Below are positions 12,699-24,158 of a stretch of DNA of 64,000 nucleotides, one piece after another. This stretch comes from Amoebidium appalachense (lineage: Eukaryota > Ichthyosporea): the NCBI GenBank assembly GCA_963693365.1, contig CAVNZM010000003.1, positions 8,556,001 to 8,620,000 of the forward strand. Direction: 5' to 3'. The translations under genes and the position numbers were made by a program. Positions within the stretch are counted from its first letter, which is position 1. The number at the start of each line of letters is the position of its first letter. The notes beneath the pieces were generated by a model. It ran no database searches and was not told the DNA's origin. It worked only from the letters and a program-made list of their open reading frames with translations.

Positions 12699-14867
12699 TG
12701 GAGGGAGGGAGTAAGGTTTACAGGTGGTACATGATTCACATTGCAGCATGCAAAACATGGATATGCAGGAAGGGACACGCACCAAATATGCATTACAACA
12801 CACACGGCATCATCGTTGGGCCACACCCGTCGGGGGGGGGGGGGGGGGGGGGGGTTTGCGAATTTGTGTATGTGTGGTAGTGGTGGGATTTGGGTAAATA
12901 TCGAATGGGCTGGTTACTCACCTCCATGTTGAAGAAGGAGGCAAAGAACCCGAGCCAGTCGGGACGGGGTAGGGCACCGTGATCGGAAGTTTCGGAGTGG
13001 AAAACGGTGTTGGCAGTGTAGTTACCAGTAGACTGGAAGTACACATCAACCTCCTAAATAGGTTAAGGGGGGGACAAGGTTAGGGATTGTTGGCAACAAG
13101 ATTAGGAAAACCGGAGTAGAAAACCGGTGTATATTGAACAGAAAGATTGGATCACATGTTGTGTATAAATCTTGCATCATCTCTGAAAAGCAATTTAGCT
13201 CCTGCAACCCCTTTTCTGGTTAGAAAGGGGTTGAAAAGACGGAACAGGGGATGGTTTTAAATGTGCTGCATAATATCAGGTACACATTTACTATGTACAA
13301 CATGTTGCAATGCACACGCAGGTGGTGGTGATAGTGGTGTGAGGGTGTGTGTGTGTGTGTGTGAGTGATTTGTTTGGGGGGGGGGGGGGGGGGGGCACGT
13401 ACAGCCTTCTGCTTGGCAGCAGTGGCGGGGTCATCAGATAGAGAGATGTTGATGCCCTTTGCAGCCTGAATCTTGGCCCATTTCTGGATGCAGGGGGAGA
13501 CGGTGTACTGCAGAGACTCCGTGTAGCGGATCATGTTGATCAGACCAAGCACCTGTGATGATGGGAGTGTTGGTGTCAAAGTCGAGAACCGATTGATGAC
13601 TCATCTGTTGCATCAGTCAAGAAATCTACACCAACAAGGACTCACACCGTGCATTTATACCAAAAGAAGATGCACACACAATGAAATCCCCCGCCCTCCC
13701 CATCTTTCCCCCACATCCCAATACACACTTGCACCAACCTTCGCTAGTGTCTCTCACAAACAAATCTGCCCTGAAAACCTACTCGGGTGCGCTCAGCACC
13801 ATACCACCCCTCTACCCCCTCCCCACATAAAAAAAAAAAAAAAAACCTCCCACCCTTCACCCCGTGCCTTATACACACTGACATTCTTCCCCAGTTCCCA
13901 CACACCTCAAAGAAGGTCATGGCAACGGTGTCATCCACCCCGATGCTCTTCACCGGCACAGAGAAACATGCCGTGCGGTCTGCACCAGGCACTCCAGCAT
14001 TGTTCTGGCAGTACGCAGGGACGGGAGCACCACACTGATACATAACGTAGCTCTCGTTGCGTGCTCCGTTCATATTGAAGGCATCGGCATTGGTGTTCAT
14101 CATGATCTTGTAGCTCTTGTTGTAGTAGGGATCGTAATGGATGGCGGTGTCATTGACGACCTTGATGGGGAAGTAGTCTACATTGGCATCGAATGCTGTG
14201 CGCACATCCTTGTTAGAAAATGAACGGGCAGAAATAGGGCACTCACCCGGGTGTATGCTGGCAGCAAAAGCAGAAGATCGTTCAGCCCCCCCACCACAGG
14301 GGTTTGTGTGCGTGCAGTTATGTGCCACAGTGAACCCAAACACGAAGAACTAATAACCGAAAAGGAAAGGGCATGAAAATTAACTAAGCAAACCATAGAA
14401 AAAGGTAGCGGTGTGGTAGGAAGGTTGGAACAAAGGTGGGAGGTGCTTGGCCGCCAAGTAACCGAGCTTAAACAATCATTAAGAAATCGTTCAGGGGTGG
14501 ACAGAGAGGGTGAAACTTCCGGGAGGGTGTGTGTGTACGAGGAAAGAGGGGAGGCACTACTGTTTGGTGCCAGGCAGGTGTTGTTTCCAGCAGTGTTGAA
14601 GTTGATGTTCTCAGTGCGCTGGCCAGTGACCTCGGAGACAGTAAGAAAGATGGCTGCAAGGTAAAAGAACTTGAAAGCCGAATAGCTGCTGGGAAAAAGT
14701 CCTTGTCAGACAAAAACGTGCAAAAGGAACAAGAAAACTATAGTAGGAGAAGCCAGAGTTTCTATATTCTGAGACACAAAAAAGGGTAGTGCATATCCTC
14801 GTGATGTTGCTGGCAACAAAAAACATCGGAGGAGGGAGGAGAGAGGGTGGGGGAGAGGGGAGGCGGG

Positions 14868-14902
<35 letters not shown>

Positions 14903-15025
14903 GGAGGGGGTAGCCAGAGGTGGAGAATAAGATGTTTTGAGATTTCAAAGGACAACGCACCTAAGGAATGAAGCAGGGGCTGTGAAGCGAGGGGCTGGTC
15001 CCCGGGAGGCAGAAATGCTCTCCAT
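9942..15025 (-). CDS. Siderophore/cobalamin-type periplasmic binding protein homologue (FepB/BtuF-like, TroA fold), secreted, probably GPI-anchored
   Basis: Eleven exons: 15025-14961, 14688 to about 14536, about 14255 to 13906, 13552-13403, 13053-12922, 12468-12395, 11986-11880, 11476-11377, 10942-10830, 10544-10442 and 10125-9942. Phases agree at every junction from 13906 onward; the join of exons 2 and 3 is uncertain. The protein starts MESISASRGPAP, then a hydrophobic FFYLAAIFLTVSEVTGQ consistent with a signal segment. Family hallmarks follow in order: FDANVDYFPIKV, ESYVMYQCG, RPDWLGFFASFFNME, KPLIAFVWKND and WYESVLVKPDVVLRDLVTIA, HPGVLDRERTYI. In bacteria such proteins capture ferric siderophores or corrinoids for ABC importers. 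The last exon ends SNATGAGQSKPSSAPFF plus 19 hydrophobic residues and a stop, the layout of a GPI signal or tail anchor. N-x-T/S sequons suit passage through the ER. Ligand and partners are inferred, not seen. Confidence 0.8.
10775..10825 (+). repeat. Poly-G run next to a splice donor
   Basis: About 40 G residues lie within 10 bp of the donor that follows the exon ending at 10830 on the minus strand, so the intron there starts GTATGGAAA and then runs into poly-C. Confidence 0.8.
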
Positions 15026-15029
15026 GTTG

Positions 15030-16240
15030 GAAATTTGTAGGGTGAGCAAACAGAAAGTTTTGTTTTGCATTGATGCAAGTGAGCGTGTTCGCAAGCATTT
15101 TATACTGGAGGCGGTTGGCGCATGTACGCGCATGGAGCACACAAATCCTTCTGGAGCTCGCGGAAATATGGAAAAAGCAAAATGTGAGAAGAATCTGTAT
15201 TTTGAGATTGTGGGGTAGCATGACAAGTGAAGTTGTGGCACTGCGCAGGTGGTGCCTTTCACGTTACAGCCAATAAAGATAGTTGTTTAACTAGTTTAAC
15301 TAACTAGTTTAACTAACTAACTAAAATTAGAGTATACTCAATTCCATACTTTTATTATGTATATTATGGCGTGGGTGCCAAGTTGGTGCCTTCTAATATA
15401 GTACAAGCTGGCCGGCCGGGGGGATAAATAAGTAAGTGGGTTCTTGAAAAAAAATTATAAATTACGCCCGATTTAAAATATTATAGATAACCCATCTAAA
15501 CCAAATTTGGAAGTTAGGACACCGACTTCCAGTTTCCTGTTTTGGTGGTGTGAGAGCCCATTTTGATTGGCTTACGTAGCGAGCGGCAGTCGACATGATT
15601 GGTGGCAGGGAGCTGCCTTGGGGATCTGATCAGATCTAGAAACAAGGTTCCCCCAAAATATTGTAAATTTGTTTTGCTGTGAATCAGAACTGACGCGGGG
15701 GGTTTATGCACTTTGTATTGCTGCGTTAGAAACAGCTTAGATTTCAATAAAATACAGAAAACATCAAACTACTCTCAAAAGGTGTTACTGATTGTTTATA
15801 TATTGGAATATTTATCACTACTGAAAAATCTCCCCATCAAAACTTTCTTGGTGATTCAAAATTTTTAGGACCCCCAGTGAATGGAGCTATTAAGTCACAG
15901 TTGTTCCGTACACGTGTGACTGCAGCTGTTCACTGTGTTCAAGTGCTACAAACCGGGTACGTGTCAGTACGGTGTCGACAGGATGACTTGCCACGGCCAA
16001 TGTTAAATTGAGTAGAGCAATTTTTGCCCTTGCACCTGTTTCCACTACCTCTGTTGGCTCGGGAGTCATGCGCTCTTATTCCCAACTTACTTGGTCACCA
16101 AGTGACAGCCGGTCAGAAGATACATGCCAGTGTTCCATATATTACATGCACATGAGGCCTCGGAGCTGTGCTCCTTTTATTTTACAACGATTTCCCAATT
16201 TCTAAGCCCGTAAACCAACATTCGTTTTGTTTCTCTCTCA
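15030..16240. other. No gene recognised; short TAACTAGTT-type tandem at about 15285-15325
   Basis: Directly repeated AACTAGTTTAACTAACT motifs occur near 15289-15322. A perfect GTAAGT donor on the minus strand at 16093-16088 follows a 16-codon frame that starts with ATG at 16141 (MEHWHVSSDRLSLGDQ). It could be a first exon but nothing downstream confirms it. Confidence 0.35.
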
Positions 16241-16241
16241 C

Positions 16242-16470
16242 AGGGTGCACAAGGCATTGCGATGCTACGCCGTGTGCCATATATAGAGGGGCCTGCGAGG
16301 GTGATTCCGATTGAGCCCCTGCGTAGAACCGCGGGGGAAGGATACGGAAGAAACAAAGGAAGGCATACATGCCAGTGGGGGTATGGGGTCAGATGGGCGA
16401 AAGAGAGCGAGAGAGAGGGGAGGACGGGAGAGAAACTAATTGTCAGGGTTAGAGGGACTCTCGGTGCATA

Positions 16471-16527
<57 letters not shown>

Positions 16528-16770
16528 GCACTCTTTCGCCCCAATTCTTGGAACCGGAAACGGTAGTGGCAGGGAGGGCTGGGCGGGTGGACGGGCGGGT
16601 GGGCGGTCGCGGGGAAGGGAGGGGCTGGGAGATGTGGGTGAGAGATGGGGCGCAGGGACGTCGAAAACTTACTGCACAACGGCTTCAACACCATCTGCCC
16701 CTGCCTTCCCTAGCCCCCCAATGGCCAGCAGTACCCCAGGCCGCACTGGCCGTGGGTATTGGAAGACTCG
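16242..16770 (-). CDS. Possible pair of exons of an unknown gene
   Basis: A frame ending VLLAIGGLGKAGADGVEAVV meets a perfect GTAAGT donor (16672-16667). A frame starting after the acceptor CTACGCAG (exon 16318-16242) continues in matching phase as GSIGITLAGPSIYGTRRSIA and ends at a GTGAGA donor. Composition is protein-like and the phases agree. Neither the upstream boundary nor the following exon was identified, and no family is recognised with confidence. Confidence 0.3.
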
Positions 16771-16779
16771 CGATCGGTT

Positions 16780-17258
16780 GTTGCTCATGTGTAGCCCTAC
16801 CACATGTAAAAAAGTGCGCAAGCAAATGCAGCTATAGGAAGTAACGGGGTGGGAGGGAATGTGAGCTGTGTGTGTGTGAACAGCCAGAGAAAAAGAAAAC
16901 GAATATCCCGCCAACAGTCCTGCGGCCACGGAAGATGCGTGGGTTTTTTTGGTTTTTGTTTTTTCTTTTTGGAAGAGGGGGGGGGTTACCTTTCTATTTA
17001 AAACTTATTCCATACCGCCGGCGCCGGCTTTCGAATGGGTACGAGGCCCTCACAGGAGCCAACTAACAGTTAAGTATCATAGTACACGAACCGGGCAGAC
17101 TGAGCCGCAACTCGGATACGGCAGAACAGGTGTACCTAACAAGTTGAACACACGTGATGCTTTACAGGAAGCAATATGAAACTAATATTAGTTGGGTTAG
17201 TACGTTAATGAAGCATGATTTTGAAACGGGGAAGGAGGGGTTGAAAGGGGGAGGGGAG

Positions 17259-17292
<34 letters not shown>

Positions 17293-17816
17293 CACCCCCT
17301 TTGGATGGGTTGGGCCCCCGGGGGGCTTCCCCCCCTTAGCCTACGGTTAAGGGCGCGGGCGGGGGCGGGGAGAAGCGGGAACCCGCCACCCATTTGAGTA
17401 GCCCCCCCCCCCCTCCCCCTCCCCACCCACACACACACATACACACACACACACACAGGCAATATAATGAACGATTGAATGAATGAATAAAAGCGACTGA
17501 ATGAACGAAAGAATGAATGAATGAATGCCAGGCTGAAACTCAGCCTGGCGAAACAGTTTTGAAACACCACAGGCATCCTCCCCCCCCGCTTCCCCCTCCT
17601 CCTGGCCTGATTAGGGGCCCCCGCCTCCTGTCTCCCCACGGCACCTGCACGCACACACACATACTGTATGCGCACACACACTCAACCGTATTTTACACGT
17701 ACCTACACACACACGTACCACACACGGGAAGGTCCATTGAACTTTCGAAAGTGCCGCAGGCAATCCTCCTATGATAACTAATCATTCAACTGCATATGAA
17801 ATAACGCACACACAGG
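16780..17816. other. No gene recognised; G-rich and CA-rich simple sequence
   Basis: It contains a G homopolymer at about 17262-17289, C-rich and CA tracts at 17402-17457, GAAT repeats near 17468-17525 and CACACA tracts near 17650-17725. No splice-supported exon was seen. Confidence 0.5.
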
Positions 17817-17821
17817 AAACC

Positions 17822-17872
17822 TGACATATACTAATCCGTCTCAGCAGATTAGCCTAAGTCTACGATCGAGAT

Positions 17873-17927
<55 letters not shown>

Positions 17928-18568
17928 GGCCCGGGTCCACAGATCATCAAGATCAAGTCCGGGGCCTCAAGATAGCTGTACAGCTGCGTGCATCTTGCCT
18001 CTGCCGGCGCAGGGCATTGGACCACGTCAGCCGGGACAGCCGTCCAATAGAATTCTAATTAGTGTGTAGGATAGATCGTAGGAGGACTTAGGAATGTCAT
18101 TGTTCGGGCAGAAGCCCTTTTGTAAGGATTGGCAAGGTTTGATAGTATATGTTGCCAAACGTATTTATATATTTAGATGTAGAGGAAAGGGGGGGAGGGA
18201 GGGGGGGGGAGGATAGTATGAAATGTAGATTTAGACTCTGCGGTGCCACTAGGGGGAGGGTGAGGGGTGAGACTTGGATAAATATATTAGTTGAGTAGAT
18301 CGACTTAGCTCGTGCAGGCGCACGATAAAAGTAGATCGGAATGTTAATGGAATGTGGCATCGTAGGGGGCCAGGTGATGATGATCTTGTAGGGCACGGCC
18401 TTGATGGCCTCAGTCGTAACTTAGACTCAATCCGTACGGATCTAAGTTTGCCCGTCGGAGCCTGGTCTTAATAAACTTTACCGTTTTTCTGTACACGTTC
18501 GTTCCTTTTCGTGTGTGTACACTTAGTAGAGTGCCGCGTCTCTAGTACACATACATTAGGATACGACA
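17822..18568 (+). mobile_element. Solo LTR of the chromodomain Ty3/gypsy family
   Basis: The 747-bp sequence starts TGACATATACTAATCC and ends ATTAGGATACGACA (TG...CA). It matches the LTRs at 19672-20396 and 27317-28032 in inverse orientation. It is flanked by the 5-bp direct repeat AAACC (17817-17821 and 18569-18573), so it is a bona fide solo LTR left by recombination. It has an AATAAA signal near 18468 and an internal poly-G run of about 51 bases (17876-17926). Confidence 0.95.
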
Positions 18569-18573
18569 AAACC

Positions 18574-18918
18574 TTCTTCCCATTCGCCCACTCTCTCCAA
18601 AAGGGTTGGGCCTGGTGAGGATGGAAAAGAGGGGGGGAGGGGGGGAGGGGGATTGGTTCAATCGGTCACACATTATACTGTGATAGAAATGGTAAAGCAA
18701 GATGATCGGATCACTAATTAATACTTTGCCTGTCGGTGGGTTTGTTTCTGCGTGTGCATGCATGCAGCCTCCTGTGTGCCTTGGACTGTATTTTTTTTGC
18801 CGAGGTGTTTTTAGGAGATCTCGCCAGTCGTGGGAAGATGTTTGTGTTGGGTGGGGGACTGAGGGGGAGGGGGGGATGCGACATGCAAATAATCCTCCGC
18901 CCCCCCTCCCTCCCCCCT

Positions 18919-18976
<58 letters not shown>

Positions 18977-19222
18977 AACGTTAGAGTATAATCAACCATT
19001 TGTGCGGCCTAGTGGTTTTGCAAAACTTATTGGAAGCACTGCCCCGATCTTGGGCGTGCATGGCTTACTGCATTTTTCATCACGGCCACACACTAGGCGA
19101 GAGGCGCCGCAGGGTAACCCCTGACGTGGGAACTTCTCATTAATCAAGATGAAGAGAAGGGCCTGTTACAAGCAGGAGGGGTTGGGAAGGCGGGAAGAGG
19201 TGAGAATGTGTCTGCAGGTAAC
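18574..19222. other. No gene recognised; (CA)n-A(n) microsatellite at 18918-18979
   Basis: The stretch between two LTRs holds G-rich and CA/A-rich simple sequence and no supported exon. Confidence 0.5.
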
Positions 19223-19273
19223 TGACATATACTAATCCGTCTCAGCAGATCAGCCTAAGTCTACGATCGAGAT

Positions 19274-19311
<38 letters not shown>

Positions 19312-19671
19312 GGCCCGGGTCCACAGATCATCAAGATCAAGTCCGGGGCCTCAAGATAGCTGTACAGCTGCGTGCATCTTGCCTCTGCCGGCGCAGGGCA
19401 GGACCTTTGAAAATATTGGCAAGTTTTGATAGTGTATGCTGCCAAACGTATTTATATATTTCGATGTAGAAGAAAGGGGGGAGGGAGGGGGGGAGGGGAT
19501 AGTATGAAATGTAGAATTAGACTCTGCGGTGCCACTAGGGGAAGGGAGAGGGGTGAGACTGGAAAAATATATTAGTGTGAGCCGATCGACTTAGCTCGTG
19601 CAGGCGCACGATAAAGTAGATCGGAATGTATGGAATGTGGCATGGTAGGGGGGCCAGGTGATGATGATCTT

Positions 19672-20313
19672 TGTCGTATCCTAATATATGTGTACTAGAG
19701 ACGCGGCACTCTACTAAGTGTACACACACGAAAAGGAACGAACGTGTACAGAAAAACGGTAAAGTTTATTACGACCAGGCTCCGACGGGCAAACTTAGAT
19801 CCGTACGGATTGAGTCTAAGTTACGACTGAGGCCATCAAGGCCGTGCCCTACAAGATCATCATCACCTGGCCCCCTACGATGCCACATTCCATTAACATT
19901 CCGATCTACTTTTATCGTGCGCCTGCACGAGCTAAGTCGATCTACTCAACTAATATATTTATCCAAGTCTCACCCCTCACCCTCCCCCTAGTGGCACCGC
20001 AGAGTCTAAATCTACATTTCATACTATCCTCCCCCCCCCTCCCTCCCCCCCTTTCCTCTACATCTACATATATAAATACGTTTGGCAACATATACTATCA
20101 AACCTTGCCAATCCTTACAAAAGGGCTTCTGCCCGAACAATGACATTCCTAAGTCCTCCTACGATCTATCCTACACACTAATTAGAATTCTATTGGTCGG
20201 CTGTCCCAGCTGACGTGGTCCTGCCCTGCGCCGGCAGAGGCAAGATGATGCACGCAGCTGCACAGCTATCTTGAGGCCCCGGACTTGATCTTGATGATCT
20301 GTGGACCCGGGCC

Positions 20314-20345
<32 letters not shown>

Positions 20346-20396
20346 ATCTCGATCGTAGACTTAGGCTAATCTGCTGAGACGGATTAGTATATGTCA
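19672..20396 (-). repeat. 3' LTR of the full-length element
   Basis: 725 bp, TG...CA on the minus strand, with an AATAAA signal (minus strand, near 19768) and a C homopolymer at 20317-20344. It is preceded on the minus strand by a purine-rich tract. Confidence 0.95.
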
Positions 20397-20413
20397 ACTC
20401 CCCCCCCGGCCCC
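20397..20413 (-). promoter_or_regulatory. Polypurine tract
   Basis: On the minus strand GGGGGCCGGGGGGGAGT abuts the start TGACATATAC of the 3' LTR. Its position and G/A richness fit the plus-strand primer site of LTR elements. Confidence 0.7.
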
Positions 20414-20663
20414 CGGAAAAGCTGAGTCCCACCTCAGTCACATTACATCTAACACCCCCTAAAAAGACATAGACTAATCAGTCTCCTAAAAAAATTAAAT
20501 TAAATAAATTACGAAGAAAAATAATAAATTAATCTACACCATAAGCTTGATACCTACGGAGACACCTATGATAATAAATTAAATTCCTACGACTACGTTC
20601 ACACTCCTCCTCGGTCTCCTCCCCCCCCTCCCCCCTCCCCCCGTGTGTCTACGTGTATTTGCA

Positions 20664-23600
20664 TCACTCCCCCCCCCCGGCCCCCTCCCCCACCGACTTT
20701 TTCACACCACGATTAAACTGAGGAATAACTCTCTTTGGCCGAGAGGGAGCACTAGGCAACTCCCTCTGCACTAATCTAGCCTCATAAGCACGAATAGAAA
20801 ACGGGCAATCCAAATGAAACTCAGGCAACCACTGATCTTCCTGATAACCTCCCTCAAAACGAATTAAATAATAATTTACCTTACCTTCCTTACCTTCGAT
20901 AACCTTTTTATCCATAATTTTATCTACTGCAGCCTCCGATACATCCACCGACCCGTCATAGTCGGGGGTGAATGCATCTAACACTCGACGGCCCTCCGGC
21001 CGTTTAACCCTAAGGGCCCTATCATAATATTCCTTTATATCATCTACATTATAAAATCTAACATCACTCTCATTATCTAACCTCTGCACCTTATATTCCG
21101 TCGGACCTAACCTAGCCACTATTTTATACGGGCCAATGAAAAGAGGCAACCTTTTCTTACCATACTTACGAAGACCTTCACCTTCACCCTTACCTTCCTG
21201 CTCCTGCTTATATCTCTTTTTCCTAGTATGATCCCTAATTAAAACTAAAGTACCCTCGGCAAATTCACGTAACGGACGTGTGGACACGTCTGCACGTGTC
21301 TGTGCCTGCTGTGTACGGGCCAGAGCTGCATCACGTGCAGCCCGGGCCCGGGTTAGTAGCTGCTCCCGGAACTCAGTCCAGTGGGGATAGGTTAGTCGGT
21401 CAGCCCCCCCCATCGGCAAAAGTGCCGTATCTAACAAACTAATAGCCTCCTGCCCATAGACCAAATAAAACGGAGAAAAACCAGTCACGGCATGAGGGGT
21501 AGAATTATATGAATGAGCAATATACCTAGACATATGATCCCAATCATTAGCCTCCACATCCACCATTTTGCCAAAGGACTTCTGAAACACTGCATGCACA
21601 CGTTCAGAGATGGCATTTGCTTGAGGGTGATATGCAGACGTAGTGATATGAGCTACCCTTAAAATTTTACACACCTCCGACACCAACTGATTTAAAAACA
21701 CACGACTCCTATCCGTTAACAAAACACGAGGACAACCAAACCTAAGACAAATTTCATCCACAAAAATACGAGCAAACAAAACGGCATTAGCAGTGGGGAG
21801 AGGAAAAACTTCAACCCAACGAGTGGCCACATCGGTGACGGTAACAAGAACAGTGTTACCCTCAACCGTAGAATTAAAAGGACCGACCACATCCACTGCT
21901 ACCCTTTCAAACATACGAACATTAAAATCCCTAATAAACGACGGGCGGGAACGAGAGTGGGGACTCTCATTCCTTTCCTGACAATGCATGCATGACAACA
22001 CATAATCCCTCACCTCCCTACTCATACCCGGCCAAAAATACGAACGATTAACACGAAGCAACGTCCTATTTACACCTAAATGACCAGCCATGGGATGCTC
22101 ATGCACCATATGCAAAACCTCAGGCACAAGTGCCGTCGGGACCCAAACTCGGTGTCCGTCTGGCCCAGAACAATGATAAACTAAATCCTGCTCTACCTGA
22201 CACATTTTTGCTAACTTAGCTACCTTAATCATCTGCCTTTTATTTTTAAATTTAATCGAATCAACCGGCCCCTTTAAATAATTCTTAACCAGACCAATCA
22301 ACACATCTTCCTCCTGAGCTAAGATCAAAGCCGTAGGTGCTAAGGCAGGGGCCGAACCATGAGACTCGGTCCCGACCTCAGACACTGACAAATACCTCCC
22401 CCCCCCTCCCCTACACTTATAAGCAAGCAACCCTGGAGCCCAAGAAGACACATCAACAGACACAGCATCTATTCCTTTCTGCTCACTCTCCCCCCCCTTC
22501 CCCCCCCTCCCCCCCCCGTCTCTCACTAGCCCCCCCTCCCCCTCCTTCTCTTCTTCAAACAAAATATAAGCAGCACGAGAGAGAGCATCACAGTCAACCA
22601 TTGTTTCACCCTTGGCATAAAACAATTTATAGGAGAACTCACCGAGAGCCGCGGCCCACTTCTGCATCCTCTCGTTGACCAGACGAGTGGTGCCGGCCAT
22701 GGCTAGGCAGGGCTTGTGGTCGGTGTAGACCTCAAACGTCCTGCCTGCGAGTATGTACCTCCATGCCTGTGAGACTGCCCAAAAGATAGCATGGGACTCT
22801 CTCTCTGGATTGCTATATCTACGTTCACTTTTACTAAATGAACGACTAGCATAAGCAATCACTCTATCCTGCCCCTCCTGCACTTGATATAACACGGCCC
22901 CCTCAGCAACCTTACTTGCATCACACCGAACTTTAAACATCCCCCCCCCGGCCGAAAAATCAGGATGAACAAGCATACTCGAAGACTGCAAAGCTAACTT
23001 AAGCTTTTCGAAAGCAGAAACAGCATCAACATTCCAATCTATTCTATTCTTCTTCTCCCCCCCCGTCTGACTAGTTAACGGCAAAGCAAGCATACTATAA
23101 TCCTTAATATAACGACGAAGATAATTAGTTAAACCTAAAAACTGCCTTAGTTGAGTGACAGTCTGAGGACGGGGCCACTCAACTATGGCCCGGATTTTCT
23201 CCGGATCAGGGGAAAGACCATTACTAGACACAATATGACCTAAAAACTTAACCTCCGGCACACCAATCACAATCTTGCTACCGCTAATACGAAGACCAGA
23301 CTCACCCAAAGCTAACAATACTTTTTCACAATTATTAACTAACTCCTCAAATGACCTACCTTTAATTAAAACATCATCCAAATAAGGGTGGCATACATCC
23401 AAATGAGGGTGGAGAATTTTATACATTACCCGGCACAACATAGCTGGAGAGGAGAGCAAACCCATCGGCACCACCTTGTACTGGAACAGCTGGTCACCCA
23501 GTGCAAAGGCAGTCTTCTCCTTGCTGCTCTCCTCCAACCTTATCTGCCAAAAAGCTGCTTTTAAATCAAGTTTAGCAAAGTGAGTATAGCCGTGCAGCTG

Positions 23601-24158
23601 TGAAAGCTGCTCGTCTATGTTAGGGAGAGGCCATTGGTCTGCCTTAGTGATCCGATTCAGAGCCCTGTAATCGTTCACTAGACGCCAAGACCCGTCGGGC
23701 TTCTTAACCAATAGCACCGGACTTCTCCACGGACTCGAACTATGCTCCACATGACCCTTTTTTAACATATCACTCACTATTATTAGCGCATCCGACAATT
23801 TATACTGCTCCATTCTATAGCTAGGCATCACTACCGGCCTATTATCACCTGTGTCGATCTGCATTTCAAACCCTTTAACGAAGCCTACTTCGTTATCATC
23901 GGCCAGAAATGCAAACCGAGTCCTATCAAATAACTTAGCTAATAACTGTTTCTGCTCCACCGTCCAATCCCCCTCCTTCATACCAAACGGCAATACTAAC
24001 TCCGGGTTACCCCCATCACAAGTGGATGCATCCTTATTCACCGGAGTGCCACTTAACATTTCACCTCCTGTATTACATCGGTGCTGCTCGGGGTGAGGTT
24101 GAGGTACCTCCGGATATAGGCGGTCACCCTTAGCACCCCCCTCCCCCCGGCACACCAA
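20664..24158 (-). CDS. Pol: reverse transcriptase, RNase H, integrase and chromodomain
   Basis: The open frame encodes 1164 residues. Reverse transcriptase runs from about residue 95 to 300 with HPYLDDVLI (catalytic YLDD, about 259-262). RNase H follows with VRCDASK (about 411), ERESHAIFWA (about 452) and VYTDHKP (about 477). Integrase has an H2C2 finger (H686, H693, C723, C726) and a DDE triad of D756, D816 and E852; the last pair has exactly 35 residues between them, the D35E spacing. Near the C-terminus a chromodomain reads VDKIMDKKVIEG, YYLIRFEGG and DQWLPEFHL, which in chromoviruses steers integration towards particular chromatin marks. The catalytic residues are all present. The upstream protease is in another frame, with the switch at a G/C homopolymer near 24135-24150. 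The first methionine of the open frame is unlikely to be a real initiator. Confidence 0.95.
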   Translation of the reverse strand: MVCRGEGGAKGDRLYPEVPQPHPEQHRCNTGGEMLSGTPVNKDASTCDGGNPELVLPFGMKEGDWTVEQKQLLAKLFDRTRFAFLADDNEVGFVKGFEMQIDTGDNRPVVMPSYRMEQYKLSDALIIVSDMLKKGHVEHSSSPWRSPVLLVKKPDGSWRLVNDYRALNRITKADQWPLPNIDEQLSQLHGYTHFAKLDLKAAFWQIRLEESSKEKTAFALGDQLFQYKVVPMGLLSSPAMLCRVMYKILHPHLDVCHPYLDDVLIKGRSFEELVNNCEKVLLALGESGLRISGSKIVIGVPEVKFLGHIVSSNGLSPDPEKIRAIVEWPRPQTVTQLRQFLGLTNYLRRYIKDYSMLALPLTSQTGGEKKNRIDWNVDAVSAFEKLKLALQSSSMLVHPDFSAGGGMFKVRCDASKVAEGAVLYQVQEGQDRVIAYASRSFSKSERRYSNPERESHAIFWAVSQAWRYILAGRTFEVYTDHKPCLAMAGTTRLVNERMQKWAAALGEFSYKLFYAKGETMVDCDALSRAAYILFEEEKEGEGGLVRDGGGRGGKGGESEQKGIDAVSVDVSSWAPGLLAYKCRGGGGRYLSVSEVGTESHGSAPALAPTALILAQEEDVLIGLVKNYLKGPVDSIKFKNKRQMIKVAKLAKMCQVEQDLVYHCSGPDGHRVWVPTALVPEVLHMVHEHPMAGHLGVNRTLLRVNRSYFWPGMSREVRDYVLSCMHCQERNESPHSRSRPSFIRDFNVRMFERVAVDVVGPFNSTVEGNTVLVTVTDVATRWVEVFPLPTANAVLFARIFVDEICLRFGCPRVLLTDRSRVFLNQLVSEVCKILRVAHITTSAYHPQANAISERVHAVFQKSFGKMVDVEANDWDHMSRYIAHSYNSTPHAVTGFSPFYLVYGQEAISLLDTALLPMGGADRLTYPHWTEFREQLLTRARAARDAALARTQQAQTRADVSTRPLREFAEGTLVLIRDHTRKKRYKQEQEGKGEGEGLRKYGKKRLPLFIGPYKIVARLGPTEYKVQRLDNESDVRFYNVDDIKEYYDRALRVKRPEGRRVLDAFTPDYDGSVDVSEAAVDKIMDKKVIEGKEGKVNYYLIRFEGGYQEDQWLPEFHLDCPFSIRAYEARLVQRELPSAPSRPKRVIPQFNRGVKKSVGEGAGGGE

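Noticed and set aside
16242-16770. Resemblance of the GLGKAGADGVEA...GSIGITLAGPSIYG frame to a cobalamin-biosynthesis (CbiB-like) segment
   Set aside because: The similarity is a weak recollection over a short stretch and key family residues are absent, so no function is assigned.
17821-20400. Repeated open frames of 99-106 codons (for example 18097-18396 and 19844-20143) as a duplicated gene
   Set aside because: They lie inside LTR copies and recur only because the LTR is repeated; no protein features.
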